A stretch of DNA of 64,000 nt, from NCBI RefSeq assembly GCF_021730395.1, contig NC_069362.1:77020001-77084000 (forward strand), given 5' to 3'. Positions 24,252 to 36,739 of this stretch are shown piece by piece. Both the position numbers and the translations under genes were made by a program. Position 1 is the stretch's first letter. The number at the start of each line of letters is the position of its first letter. The notes under the pieces are model-generated. The model did no database searches. It was given only the letters and a program-made list of their open reading frames with translations, and had not been told where the DNA came from. Source of the stretch: Mercenaria mercenaria (taxonomy: Eukaryota; Mollusca; Bivalvia; Venerida; Veneridae).

Positions 24252-24562
24252 CGTCGAAGTTGTCGAAATTATCTCTGATTGTATTTTTATACGTAGAACG
24301 TGCATATACATGTGACTATCCGGTACAATATAACAATAAAATTGATTTTAGCAACCTGTTTAAGAATCAGAGTGCTAGAGTACTATTAAGTATTTGTGCA
24401 ATATTTCAGCCCAGTTTAAACAAGAATGAATAACTGCAAATATTCATTTATTATACGATTGTTCAGCTCTTCACGAATTTGAAGTTGGTGAAATTATTTC
24501 AAACTGCATATCAATTAAGTAGAACGTGTGTATGCAAGTTACTATCCGGTAAAATATTTTAA
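24252..24562 (+). repeat. two copies of an ~80-bp block also found downstream of GPCR 3
   Basis: Blocks at 24252-24335 and 24479-24562 share the phrases GAAGTTG, GAAATTAT, GTAGAACGTG and ACTATCCGGTA. A third copy at 42289-42370 lies about 400 bp beyond GPCR 3. The block is noncoding and may be part of the duplicated receptor unit or a small local repeat. Confidence 0.5.
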
Positions 24563-25172
24563 TTTCCTGGATTAAAAAAAAGATGTTGCTCTTTTGATTA
24601 GCTCTGAGCAACACATAACGTCACCAGGTAATTTTACATGTACTTAATTAATACCACATGACAGTTGACAAACGATCAGAAGCTATTCAAATGCATTTGA
24701 TATCACGATTGAAGTATTGACTGTACATGAATTTGAATGAAATTTTCAGTCAATTGAAAATGAGTTATCTGTACCTCTGAGACCTTACAGATCAGTGCTT
24801 AATGGAATAGCTTCTCAAGTAGGTACTCATGGGTTCGTATTTGGCAGAATGCTATACTTTCCATATCATATTCATCAATTCATTCGACATTTTTCATCAT
24901 GATTCGGAAAAAGTAGATTCTCTGTTTATACTATTAATTGTTTGTACCGATTATACTTCCGTTATCTTCAAATAAATGTAGGCTGAAGGAATACTGTAAA
25001 ACACAATCTATCAAAATATCAAATATAAAAGCAGGCGAATACACAGTAAATGTAATAAAAACAATCTATTAAAAATCGGAATGGAAAGCCGTATTTCATT
25101 TGAAATGATCATGCCAAAAATGGAAGTAGATCAGTTACAATATATGATCGATATTTTCAATTTACAACATTC

Positions 25173-25400
25173 TAAATAGAAAGAGAAGCAGTGATGCATG
25201 CACCTTATATTTACTTTTATATAAAGGCAAAATTATGAAAAATAAACCTGTATGAAGTAAATGTAATCTAGAAGGAAGTTGTAAACAATTACTTGTTTGG
25301 ATTTTATCGTTCAAAACTATGTAAAAACTCGATTTTACATATTCTGGAGAACGACACAGTGTTCATTTCTTTATTCTTTTGGAATACATTTAATTAAAAG
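25173..25400 (+). promoter_or_regulatory. candidate noncoding first exon and promoter-proximal block of GPCR gene 2
   Basis: AGAAAGAGAAGCAGTGATGCAT, then GAAGGAAGTTGTAAACAATT, and finally a donor TAAAAG|GTAACG (25401). Order and spacing match the blocks upstream of copies 1 and 3. Confidence 0.45.
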
Positions 25401-26409
25401 GTAACGAAATATACTTTATCGGCGCTTTTCTTCGACTTGAAATAATCTTTGACTTGCTTTTTCACTGTAAACGTATTTAAGGCTTTTATAAGTTTGTTTC
25501 AAGATATCATTTTCAATTATATTTAATCGTAATTATACATGCTCTTTGCATGTCTAGAGATAATGTTTACTAATTACATCAGAATTTTACTATCTGATAT
25601 CAATAAAAGATAAAGCAGTATTCATCATACAACTTCCAAGAGAAACTCAGATTTGTAAAATTTTCATTTTTGTCTAAATCATTTTCTTACTCTTGAGCTC
25701 TGGCATAACATTAGGAATATGTTAATCAGCAAATGGCCTTAAAGTTTCTAAATGGCGATTTTGAACAAATCTAAATTTTGATTTAATGTGTAAGACAATA
25801 AATCTGTTACACACAAACGTTACACTTAAAACATGAATGCAGATTACCATCGCTGTTGGTAGGTAAACATCATAAAATACAACTCGGGCTGCATAACTGC
25901 GTATTGCAATTGTCCCATTATGAAGTTTTTCTGATAATATCTATCGTTTACAAAATTGTTATTGCGAGACTTTTCAAAACGGAAAGTTCAGATGTGAGGG
26001 TTAGGCGCGTTTAACTTTAAGATAAATGGTTATTTGTACTTACGCCACATCCTATGCAATTTTCAAATTGATAGACTGAAATATTATTTTGACGAAAGTA
26101 ATTATCTGTATGAAGGATTGTAACACGCTCACATGACGCAACAGACCGGGCTGCTTTTTAATTAGCTTGTATCCATAGATTTGAAATATTCCTAAATAGA
26201 ATCACTTCTTACATGCCCATTGATTTCGTGTTTTTTGCCTGTCGAGTTGATAGATAGAGTTCACATTAATTTCGATTGCGAGTGCTGTTTAGGCAGCTCC
26301 GCTCCTTGAACATAGCTTTTCCCTTCGGACTTTCGGGGTAATGTCCTTGGTTTTTCGAGAAGAAATATATAACGTCTTTTATAAGATAGAAAGTCATGCT
26401 TTGTTGTTA

Positions 26410-26433
26410 CCTTTGTAATTGCAGATATCAAAC
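26410..26433 (+). promoter_or_regulatory. 3' splice site and leader just upstream of GPCR 2 start
   Basis: CTTTGTAATTGCAG (ending 26424), then ATATCAAAC and the ATG. The candidate intron from the donor at 25401 would be about 1.02 kb. Confidence 0.6.
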
Positions 26434-27903
26434 ATGAAAAACTACACAAGCGACGAAGACGTCATCCTAGAAAAGACCAGGTATGACATATTCCGGCATT
26501 TGCTCCCGGTGATCGTATACATGATCCTGTTTGGTGCTGCAGGAATTGTTGGGAATATCCTCACCTTTATATTCTACACATTCAAGTCCAAGCGGTCCAC
26601 TACAGTCATGCTGATTGCGTGCTTGGCTATGGTAGACCTAATAGTTTGCGTCCTATTTATTCCTAACATTATAGAGATGTGGGTGAATGTGAAATATACT
26701 GCAAGTTTCATATGTAAGTTGGCACATTTCGTTGGCCTTTGGGCAGTTGCTTGTTCTGGTTTGATACTTTGGGTCGTGGCTATTGACCGACACAGAAAAA
26801 TATGTAGACCGTTTGGAAAGCAGATGACATTAGTTACAGCAAAATATGCTGTCATTGCTATTGTTTCCTTTGGACTGGTGTTGTCTGTGAGAAACTTTGC
26901 AAACTTTGACAGTGTTGAGGTTAACGTGGTAGACCATGACGTAAATATGACTGTACAAGGAAGATATTGTACGACACGGGATGATGACAGTTATATAGTT
27001 AGTGTAACAATCTTCACTGTCATTGACTTTCTTCTTATGCTAATGGTTTGGCTAACATTAGCCGTGGCTTATTCTCACATTATTTACACCATATTTAAGC
27101 TACAAAAGAAACGGAAACGTTTACATCAAAATCCGAAAGTTAAAACATTGGACATAAATAATCCATCATATGAAATCGAAAGGCAAGATGAAATAAACAC
27201 CAATTCGCAGCAAGGTCACGGTTCGTTTTCATCAGCAGTACACACGGAGGAAACTGAAGAACACAGAAAAGTAGATCCGGTAAAGCAACATGAGAATTCA
27301 GAAAGAGCTAGCATTCTAAGTAACGAACTCGGTTCGAGTTCGTATGGAGATGATAAGTATGCTATAGATTTAGATATTTCTACAGAAAGTAGACAGAGCG
27401 TCCAACCGCGTGTTTCAGTTACACCGACATGTTCTAGCATTCAAGAGTCACGACCAAGCGATGAAAATACCACTGAATATTCATCTTCTTGCGACATTGA
27501 GCATTTACCTGATGCGGGAACTTTGTCACCAGGCAATCATTCTAAGTCTACAATGCAAAAAAAGTTCCATAGACATAAAAAGCCCAAAAGATACAACAGC
27601 GCTAAATGCGCTGTAGAAAGAAACTTAACTTTCAAGATGCTCGCGGTATCGATAGTGTTCATAGTTTGTTTCACGCCGTATTTTATTATAAAAATCCTCA
27701 TGCGAGAGGTGCTGAAAACGGGAGAAGAGTATGAACTAAATTTATGGGCTCAGATTTCCTTGCGACTACCATATATGAACAGTGTGTTTAACCCGATAGT
27801 ATACTGTGCATTTAATCCCAAGTTCAGACTATACATAAAGGGTGTATTTCTTGGCTTAGTTTTCGGCTGTTTCCGCAAAACAAAATATTTGTTCAAATCG
27901 TGA
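26434..27903 (+). CDS. orphan class A (rhodopsin-like) G protein-coupled receptor, tandem copy 2
   Basis: A 489-residue seven-helix receptor in a single exon, with the same landmarks as its neighbours: NYT at 3-5, GN in TM1, LAMVD in TM2, Cys94/Cys179, DRH at 118-120, CFTP at 412-415 and NPIVY at 453-457. The third cytoplasmic loop is about 170 residues and includes the conserved LDISTESRQSV. The C-terminus is complete: helix 8 (FNPKFRLYIK), a Cys suited to palmitoylation (FGCFRK) and a basic end (KTKYLFKS). An in-frame ATG at 26419 overlaps the probable splice acceptor, so the ATG at 26434 is preferred. The protein is about 80 percent identical to copies 1 and 3 in the helices. Ligand and G-protein coupling cannot be told from sequence; the atypical DRH and CFTP are shared, so they are ancestral features rather than damage. 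Confidence 0.92.
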   Translation: MKNYTSDEDVILEKTRYDIFRHLLPVIVYMILFGAAGIVGNILTFIFYTFKSKRSTTVMLIACLAMVDLIVCVLFIPNIIEMWVNVKYTASFICKLAHFVGLWAVACSGLILWVVAIDRHRKICRPFGKQMTLVTAKYAVIAIVSFGLVLSVRNFANFDSVEVNVVDHDVNMTVQGRYCTTRDDDSYIVSVTIFTVIDFLLMLMVWLTLAVAYSHIIYTIFKLQKKRKRLHQNPKVKTLDINNPSYEIERQDEINTNSQQGHGSFSSAVHTEETEEHRKVDPVKQHENSERASILSNELGSSSYGDDKYAIDLDISTESRQSVQPRVSVTPTCSSIQESRPSDENTTEYSSSCDIEHLPDAGTLSPGNHSKSTMQKKFHRHKKPKRYNSAKCAVERNLTFKMLAVSIVFIVCFTPYFIIKILMREVLKTGEEYELNLWAQISLRLPYMNSVFNPIVYCAFNPKFRLYIKGVFLGLVFGCFRKTKYLFKS

Positions 27904-28104
27904 AGAAAGACCTATATCAGTTGAACGCAATGATTCAACGTTACTCATTTCTTTGAAGTCCTTTGTATAAATAGGATTTGCGGTCTTTATTGTATGTAGT
28001 TTCATTCATTGTATGCACAGTTTATTGTTAAACTTTATTTACACAAAACTATCTGGATATCCTTTAAAATACATGTGTGTATGACCTTAACATGAAAATG
28101 AGAT
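27904..28104 (+). other. 3' untranslated region of GPCR 2
   Basis: The phrase CAGTTTATTGTTAAAC at about 28018 is shared with the flanks of copies 1 and 3. The palindromic element at 28105 begins soon after. Confidence 0.4.
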
Positions 28105-28346
28105 ATGAGCCGTGCCATGAGAAAACCAACATAGTGGGTGTGCGACCAGCATGGATCCAGACCAGCCTGCGCATCCGCGCAGTCTGGTCAGGATCCATGC
28201 TGTTCGCTTTTAAAGCCTACTGCAATTAGAGAAACCATTAGCGAACAGCATGGATCCTGACCAGACTGCGCGGATGCGCAGGCTGGTCTGGATCCATGCT
28301 GGTCGCAAACCCATTATGTTGATTTTCTCATGGCACGGCTCATATA
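28105..28346. repeat. palindromic element family A, copy 2
   Basis: Same structure as 2811-3052. The left arm reads GTGGGTGTGCGACC and the right arm GGTCGCAAACCCAT. The loop (CTTTTAAAGCCTACTGC) is in the same orientation as copies 1 and 3. The element sits just beyond the GPCR 2 3' flank. Confidence 0.85.
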
Positions 28347-30600
28347 ATTATAGTGTACATCTAAATGACAGAATCCATCCAGGAACATTCAGAAATGTAC
28401 CAAGTACACTTGTTTTATATGGTACAAACTGTACAGAACAATCATGGAATATATAAACAAATAATGTGTACTTGTATTGTGCTTTTTAACACCTGTATAG
28501 TTTAATACGGTATTAGAGACGTATAATTAAAGAATATATACTATATTATATGTACTAAGTATGTAAATATGTACAGTTGATATGTATATGGATGTTACAA
28601 TTTAAATGTAAATGAATATGTATAATATTTTGATTGTATACTCATTTACAAAGACCGTCAATAACTGAATGTTCAAATTTCATATCGGTTGGGTAATGTC
28701 ATTCATGTATGTCTGAACTCATAGGTATTTTACTTTCGAAACATTATTGCCAGTTGCTCCTGACAGACTATTAATCCATTAAATGTTTTAAATGCTACCT
28801 ATGATGCTTAAGAATGTATATGTAGGAAATACGGAGAGTCGTGCTTTACATGTCAAGATTGCAAAGCAACTATCTGAAACCAGTTGAAGAACTTCAGCAT
28901 CTAGAATAAACAATACATTATGTAAATATGCATGTTAGCCAATCAGTATGGTGCTGTATTATGATTTTCATACAAGCTTAAACTGTTTTGTTTAAACATG
29001 CTCATCAAATAGTGTCATGAACATAATTTTAAGTGATAAGAATTTAATATTCCATGAAAGATTTTCATGCTTAAATTGTTGTGTATGCGTGTGTGTATAT
29101 TTTTACTTTTTGAGGGAAGTGGGTAGGGGTTATGATACTTAGATACAGAAAATCGCTGAATCCTTACCACGCAAAAGAAGTTCATGCGCTTCACAAAATA
29201 CTTTATTGCATACGAATATCGCGGACTGATTATCAAAGTAGTCCAACCTGACATCATTCACTCTTGACAAGTTATTTAGTTTACAATAATTATTTTATCT
29301 CCATTGCGGAACCTGCCACCCCCGGCTTCAGCGGTGGACACCTACCACACTTCCCTCCACTGCTGGCCAGTTTGTGTTTTTGTTAAGCAGTTCCAGATCT
29401 TAGATCTAAGGAATAATTGCTTCCGGTTTATTACTCATGTCTTCGCTATTGCAGCTTTTGGCAATATGATGCAAAATTTAGTGTATAACAAATATGTTTG
29501 ATTTATAAATAGCGCAGTATGTAAGTGAGATATTCATGCAGGGGATGTAGATATATCATTATGAGGCTGGTTTTTTATTTCATTTTTCTGTAATGTTCTT
29601 GAGGTAAAATTATCATTTGAAAGATTTTATGAAATTATACTTTATACACCTGGTATGATATTAAGTAACAGCCAAACTTTGAATACAGTTGTTCTCTTCG
29701 TCATGTATACTGTCAATGAGTAGCATTTAGACACACAGTCATTGATATAAAACAGAACAAAAATGTGACAAAATCCGGCACTACGAGTGCTCCCAGGCTT
29801 TGATAATACAGCGGGATACAAAGTGGTAAATGTAGGTTACTGACTAAAAGTCCATGTATATAAATGTACCTCTAGCGCAATCATTTACAAAACTTCAAGA
29901 AAATATCAAATTAGACAGTATCATTTATATTTTACGTCAAATGTATTTAAATACTATTCTTATTTAATATACTATACACAAAAAGTTTGAAATACATAAG
30001 TTACATGTTAAACTATAACAACTGAATTCTTGAAATTATAATGCAAGTTATTGCTAAAACATGTATTTACCATGTGGATACTGTTCAGTAGGGTATTTTT
30101 GTGCAGTTCTGTATCATATGAAAGTGGTTTGTACAATCCTAAATATTCTAAAAATGTTCAGCTTGTTTATCATTGCTTAAAATTAAAAAAAAAACTCAAA
30201 CGTGATTACAAATACTGTGTTTTGTTTTGTTTTATTATAAACTACCTGTACATTCATTCAGCTGTTTTCGATTTTATACTTTGAAAATTGAAGGGTTCAT
30301 AAACAAGAAATCAATTTGTACATGATTTTTTTCTGTAATACTACACACATCTTTGAAGGTATTTGATATAGATTTAGTCCACATTCTTGTTAAAATGCCT
30401 AGCTTATGTCAAAACTGTATCTCAGATGAAAGAAAACCTAGTTTAAACTCAGTTTTAGGCATGTTAAAGGGTTTACTTGAAGGTATCTGTTATTCACCAG
30501 AGGTAGTCAGCCAACCTCTCCACAAGTAACTTGATCTTCCTGTGAATTATATATTTGTAAATATTTGTCAAATCGTCTCCAAATTTAACTGCGCGTAATA
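28347..30600. other. AT-rich spacer, no gene recognised
   Basis: No frame above 80 codons. A few AATAAA motifs and short AT runs. Nothing supports a gene or structured RNA. Confidence 0.4.
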
Positions 30601-30608
30601 ACATAATT

Positions 30609-30837
30609 GAGCCGCGCCATGAGAAAACCAACATAGTGCGTTTGCGACCAGCATGGATCCAGACCAGACTGCGCAGCCTGGTCAGGATCCGTACTGTTCG
30701 CTTTCAAAGCCTATTACAATTAGAGAGACTGTTAGCGAACAGCATGGATACTGACCAGTCTGCGCGGATGCGCAGGCTGGTCTGGATCCATGCTGGTCGC
30801 AAATGCACTATGTTTGTTTTCTTATGGTGCGGCTCAT
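30609..30837. repeat. palindromic element family A, copy 3
   Basis: Arms begin GAGCCGCGCCATGAG and end TGGTGCGGCTCAT. Both arms share the private variants GCCGC and GTGC near the tips. About 13 bp are missing from the left inner arm, making the palindrome asymmetric. The I-like LINE begins immediately after. Confidence 0.8.
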
Positions 30838-31448
30838 ATCTTTTTAAAATGTGTCAAATGGTCTACCGGTGCGTCTAGTGTGGTGTGCTGTGTGTTGTGT
30901 GCTTGTCAACTTCCGCTTTCAGCCTCTGCCGCTGGCTAGCCCTTTGGGCAAAAAGAAAGCCGAGTGCGTAAGTCTTCCCTGCAGTGCATACACTCTCTGT
31001 AGACAAGCCCTATGCAGTGCCTTCTCGTGGCGACACATGGTAGAACTGTATAGGACTCGGAGGAGGTCTGCGCCCAGCCATGCGGCATGCAAGGCCCACC
31101 GGTGGTCAGATCCCCTGTGATTCCAGGGTAGGTCTTTTGGCTGGAATCTAAGGGAGAGGTAACATAAAACTTAGAGAGCTGAAGACAGATGTACCAGGCC
31201 AGTTGGCGCTCTCTAACAAACCATGGTACAATGCATTTACTACACCATGACTACACAATCATCTAGATTTAGTTGTGATGGCGCTGGTTCTTTGAGATCC
31301 TTCCAGGCAGAATCAGTGCCGGGCTCTGAGCCTCGACAGAGTACACCTCATACTACTGGAGGTAACTCCCATCGCTTTAGAGCTAGGAGACGAAGGAGGA
31401 AATCTACTGGCCGCACGGGAACAAAAAAGAAGCCAGTGCAACAAGGTT

Positions 31449-32066
31449 ATGCATTGGAATGCAGAAGAGCTCCTCAATAAGAAAATGGACTTAGAGAACA
31501 TTTTGTTTGATAAGGACATTCAGGTCTGCTGCATCCAAGAGACTCACCTTAGCGAGGACAAATCCTTCAAGGTTAGAGGCAACCAGTGCTTCCGTTGTGA
31601 CAGGTTTGGTAGAAGCAAGGGAGGAATCCTAACACTGGTGAGAAACAACATAGCAACAACGCAGATCACCGTGCACATGGATGACTCCGAGTATCAAATG
31701 TTACGCCTAAACCTTAGAGATGTGGAGTTAAATGTTGTCAACCTCAACTCCCCAAATGACAAACCTCTATCCATTGACACGATCCCAGTGCAGGACTCAA
31801 ACTTCCTAGTCATTGGCGACTTCAACAGCCACTCACAGAGCTGGGGATATGACAACATAGAGAGGCGTTGGGAAGAGGTAGAGTCCTGGCAAGTTGATCA
31901 CAACTTGTTGCTGATCAACAACCCCGACGACCAGGACACTTTCTATACCAGACGTTGGCACACCACTTCCACTCCTGATCTTGGTTTCTGCACTAAAGAC
32001 ATCTACAAGAATATTGCAAGAGAAGTAGGCCAGCAATTAGGCGGTAGCGATTACCTTGCACTATAG
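31449..32066 (+). pseudogene. LINE apurinic endonuclease domain
   Basis: About 205 codons. It opens with HWNAEELLNKK (the usual start of this domain), then CIQETHL with the metal-binding Glu, RSKGGILTLVR, VIGDFNSHSQSWGY with the catalytic Asp/Asn, and ends GGSDYLAL where active copies have SDH. The His change and the stop right after show loss of function. Confidence 0.8.
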
Positions 32067-32680
32067 GACTATACAGGAACCAAGCTTACCTCATTGGAAC
32101 TACAAAAAGTATGATTGGAAAAGGTACAGAGAGCTTACAGATGAAACCTGCAGACAGATTCGCACTGAAGGCAGGGACATCAACAAAGTCACAAAGGACT
32201 TCAATGCAACCCTACTCCAGGTAGCCAAAAATGTATTCCTAGAGGTTTCAGGAGAGATTACAAGCCATACTGGAACAAGGATCTAGAGGACCTTCAGGAG
32301 GAGTTGTCAGAAGCCAGGCGAGAGGCTGAACACAACCGTCCCAAACCAACAACATAAAACTCCAAAAGGCAAAGGCCGAGTTTCTGAGAGCAAAGATCCA
32401 GGCCAGAAGAGAGAGCTGGAAAGAAATAATTGCCTCACTCAATTTAGAAAGAGACAGAACAAAGCTCTGGAAACTTACACGGCAATTGAATGACGAATGC
32501 GGATGCGAAAGAGTCACTACATCTGTAGAAGAAAATGGTTCTCTGCTGACTGGAAAATAGGCTGCAAATAAGTTTGCTGAAAACTACGAGAAAGTAAGCA
32601 ACATCACAGTCAACAGAGGACGGCAAAGAGAAGTTAAAAGGGAGGAAAGAGAGAGAAGATCCAAAAAGTCCTAGGAAGAA

Positions 32681-33583
32681 GTGATGGAAGCAAGCTTCAC
32701 ACTAGATGAGCTACTTACAGCACTGAAGAAGCTCAAGGCCAAGAAATCACCAGGACCAGACCACATCACCCTTCTAGATGTATTCAACCTGAGCTGGAAG
32801 GAGGGAAAACTTCCACAGGTCTGGAGGGGGGCGATCATGGCACCTATCCTAGAACGTGGAAAGGACAAGAAGAAAGTAGCCAGCTATCGCCCTATAAGTC
32901 TCACCAGCACAGTGGGAAAGACCATGGAAAGCATCATAAGCCAACGCATAAAGTGGTACTTGGAAGCTAACAATATCTTGGCCCACCAACAGGCTGGCTT
33001 CAGGTCATTCCGGTCAACAGAGGATCAAACAACATACCTTGCACAAGAAATCGAAAATGCCTTTCAGGCAAAAAAGGTTACCCTAGTGACATGGGTAGAC
33101 CTTCAGAGAGCATTTGACAAGGTATGGGTGGATGGTCTCCTGGTAAAACTACAGAGGAATGGTGTTGCAGGCACCATGTACAGATGGATAAAGTCCTATA
33201 TCTTCAACCGAAGGGCTAGAGTGAACCTTGATGGAACCTCTAGTCATAAGTTTCTGCAGAGACATGGAGTTCCCCAAGGAGGAATAATCTCTCCTACTCT
33301 CTTTCTTCTCTTCATCAACGATCTGGTGGCTGAACTTCCAAGAGGAGTCAAAGCTGCTCTCTACGCGGATGATTTGGTGCTCAGAGGAATATGCAACAAC
33401 TGCCAAGTACGGGATGCAAGAAGCCACAGACAGGCTTACAGCCTGGGTAGAAGAATGGTGTGTTCAGGTCAACACGGGGACGTCCTGCACAACCCAGTTT
33501 CACTGTCTACAAAGCAGACAGATGCTGGCTATATAAGGATTTGTGACACCCACTTGCAGAAGTGGAGGAGGCAACATATCTAG
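32681..33583 (+). pseudogene. LINE reverse transcriptase domain
   Basis: Contains the ordered motifs FTLDELLTALKKLKAKKSPG, SYRPISLTSTVGK, GFRSFRSTEDQ, WVDLQRAFDKVW (motif A Asp), GVPQGGIISP (motif B) and LYADDLV (motif C). After motif C the frame runs into unrelated sequence, and the thumb continues in another frame at 33562-33864. Confidence 0.85.
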
Positions 33584-34244
33584 GAGTAACGTTCGACAGG
33601 CGCCTAACATGGAAGGCACATCTAACCAATGCAGAAAGCAAGGCACGAAAAAAGCTTCCAATTCTACGGAAACTTGCTGGTACAAACTTGGGAGCACACG
33701 AAAACAAACTCAAGAAAGTATATCTTGGGACCATCAGACCCATCCTAGAGTATGGCTCCTCAGCTTGGATAACAGCGGCCAAGACAAATCAGCACAGGTT
33801 AGGCAAGGTACAAAATCAGGCTCTCAGAATCATCACCGGAGCACTGAAATCAACACCCATTTAGGCCATGGAAGACGCTACTGCCATCCCTCCACTTGCC
33901 AAGAGAAGAGAGTCCAAAACCCTGGTACAAACCAGCAAATACCAATACCTGCCAGATCATCCCATGAAAGCCAAACTTGAAGGGCTTACAAAAAAATCGT
34001 TTAAAAAGAGGCAGCTTTGTACATGAAGCCAGGAAGCTCAACAAAACCTTTGCAGCGCATCTTGGACAACCCACTACTCCTTTCACTATTCAAGATCTAC
34101 CAGAACCGTGGAAACATGACCAATCCAATCTGACTATACATACCAATGTTCCTGGTCTTCCCCCTGGTACTTCAGATGAAATGGCCAAGCTATCCTTTAC
34201 ACAGGCCATGATCCAAGACATACCCGTCAGAGACATGGACACAG

Positions 34245-34640
34245 GTGTACACAGACGGCTCAGCCTCAGCTGCAATAAAAGACGGAGGAGCTGGCATCTT
34301 CATACTGCATACCTCGGGAAGATCAGAGACAAATAGTATTCCAACCGGAAGGCACTGTACCAACTGTAGAGCAGAGGCCATCAAACAAGCTATAAAACTC
34401 ATTGAGGAGTTTCCAGAGAGCTGCCCCAACGTGGTGGTTATCTTCACGGATGTTCTGTCAGTTCTCCAAGCACTGGAAAATTCCAAACATCTATCTCCAG
34501 GGCACTGTTCAGCCTATGCAAAACAAGAGTTTTGTCCTTACAATGGATACCTGCGCATTGTGGTGTACCTGGAAATAAGAATGCAGACAGATTAGCCAAG
34601 CTTGGAGCTACAGATAACCAGCCACAAAATGCCATTACTC
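34245..34640 (+). pseudogene. LINE RNase H domain
   Basis: YTDGSASAAIKDGGAGIFI gives the first catalytic Asp, RAEAIKQAI the Glu and IFTDVLSVLQAL the second Asp. After a frame change, QWIPAHCGVPGNKNADRLAK supplies the final His and Asp. The order matches RNase H of I-type LINEs. Confidence 0.75.
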
Positions 34641-35255
34641 ACGAGGAGCAGGTGACAATGATCAAAGCACTGACAAAACCAAGGCCAGCCAAGGATGACT
34701 ACCACCTACTAGACAGATGGGAACAACTCATCATCTTTTGAGTTCGCACAGGACATAACAGGTTAAATGCCCACATGTGCACAAAGCTTAAATTGTCCCC
34801 TTCTCCGATGTGCCAAGTACCAATCTATCGCTTCTTCCTTATTGCAGAAACGTGCTTAACAGTTATGGAAACGTTGGGTAACTGAGCCAGTTGAGCACTC
34901 AGAAGCTTGCGTATTTGAAACGAATATCATTAGGATAGCTTAACACTGGAAATATTTCAGAGACTGAATATGTGTTTATATTATATTTTAGGCAGAATGA
35001 TTCCGATTGCTTCTTTGGTGGTAATAATGAGTAATGACAAAATCGGGATTATGTGGACACTTCAATACTATAAACGTTTATAGACCCTTTTTCAATGGCA
35101 TATCACTTAGGGCTCCATCCCTGCCCTCTCATAACTAGACAGCTAAGCGAGCCACATTCTAGATTTGTTTAAAAACTACCCAAAAGCCTCTGCCGGAAAG
35201 CGTTCCAAGACTGAGACGCTAGTAAACTATTATTATTATTGTTATCATTATTTCC

Positions 35256-35668
35256 TCCATGGTGCGAAAAATCGTTTAAACGAATGTAAGATCGCTAATG
35301 GTTCATGTTTTATGCAACAAGTAAGATAAGAAAAATTGTATGCAATAGTGACATATTAAATTACAACAATAAACAGCAAAGCAATTATATGGCAGATATG
35401 TAATATATGTTAAATAAAAGACAAATCAAAGTCAGACTGTAGTACGAAGAGCTTTACAATAATCTATAACAAATATTTATCTATAAAGATTACACGACGG
35501 AACAGATTAGAAGGAAAATATCTTATTTTTTAAGCAAGCATGATGATTCTGAATTGAATCTGAAATCCAAACCTAAATCTGTGATACAGTGATACGTCTC
35601 GCAGACAAAATACTTTATTAATGTATAACCAGAACAGCATAGAAGACATAAGCTTAAGAATAAACGCT
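35256..35668. other. short AT-rich spacer
   Basis: No gene or repeat recognised between the LINE tail and palindromic copy 4. Confidence 0.4.
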
Positions 35669-35911
35669 ATATGAGCCGTGCCATGAGAAAACCAACATAG
35701 TGGGTGTGCGACCAGCATGGATCCAGACCAGCCTGCGCATCCGCGCAGTCTGGTCAGGATCCATGCTGTTCGCTAACAGTTTCTTCAATTCCAATAGGCT
35801 TTAAAAGCGAACAGCATGGAGCCTGACCAGACTGCGCGGATGCGCAGGCTGGTCTGGATCCATGCTGGTCGCAAACCCACTATGTTGATTTTCTCATGGC
35901 ACGGCTCATAT
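35669..35911. repeat. palindromic element family A, copy 4, loop reversed
   Basis: The arms have the same asymmetric variants as copy 2 (left GTGGGTGTGCGACC, right GTTGATTTTCTC), but the central loop reads CGCTAACAGTTTCTTC then CTTTAAAAGCG, the reverse complement of the loop in copies 1-3. Confidence 0.85.
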
Positions 35912-36739
35912 ATAGTCACTTTACCTATATGCAAGTATAAACAATAGTATTTACATGCCAGTCAATTAGGATGTATAACTTCTCATGAATATATATAATT
36001 TTCAAGTTACTAAACATTTAATACGTAACTACTAAAGAATCTGTGGTTAGCGTAATTATGCGACAGTTTAATACTCATATATAACACCCAATTCGAAGTC
36101 ACGTAAAACTAGTCAGGAAGACTTTAAAGCACTAAACTCTTACTTTATCGTCCAAATCAAAAGAAGCAAAGCCGCTGAACATTTCTAGCAATTGTAATTC
36201 CGGATAAAGGCTACACAATACTTCAAATTGTTTTACCCCTAACAGCTTTGACAGGTTTACCCATAATGCTGCTCTTGAAATGTCTTTTTTTTTCTTACAG
36301 AATAATGCAATGTGCTGAGCAATGGTGTTTGTGAGTCAGTCACAATTTGCGCACTTTACTCTGTAATAATAATTTACAAAGCAGTGCAAATGCAGAGGCA
36401 CTTTGTTTCTGGTACGTTTTAAACTGACGACTTAAGCTCCATAGTATGCATGACTCGTATTTCGAATGTACTTGGAAAAGAACTAGACGGAATGGCACCG
36501 CATTAAATTCTATTTTGTCAATTGAATTCCACGGTTTTATGAATGGCTGATTTGACAACCTTTTTCCATGCGTGCGATGATTGGATAACCCTACTTAGTC
36601 CGTAGCGCCCTATTCTTTTATATATGTTGGAAACAAATCTCGACACTTTTCTTGGTTCTAATATCTACCACGTCAGTTTTAGGGCAAACACTTGTTTGAT
36701 CTTAACTTTTGTATTTTGTAAAGAAAAGAAGTATTCTCT

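Larger units (their letters stand above)
30846..35255 (+). mobile_element. I-superfamily-like non-LTR retrotransposon (endonuclease, reverse transcriptase, RNase H), decayed
   Basis: A LINE of about 4.4 kb that copied itself by target-primed reverse transcription. A GC-richer 5' region (30846-31222) precedes the end of a possible first frame (31223-31480), basic and RNA-binding-like (RARRRRRKS). This overlaps the second frame, which carries an apurinic endonuclease (CIQETHL, IGDFNSHS), reverse transcriptase (SPGPDHI, SYRPISL, VDLQRAFDKV, GVPQGG, YADD), a thumb (YLGVTFDRRLTW) and RNase H (YTDGSA, CGVPGNKNADRLA), then a C-terminal RTGHNRLN motif near 34745. RNase H plus apurinic endonuclease and a TAT-rich 3' end (35222-35250) suggest the I/Nimb/Ingi group. 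The second frame is broken near 32066, 32290, 32670, 33420-33590, 33864 and 34336-34560, so it is not active. Confidence 0.85.
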
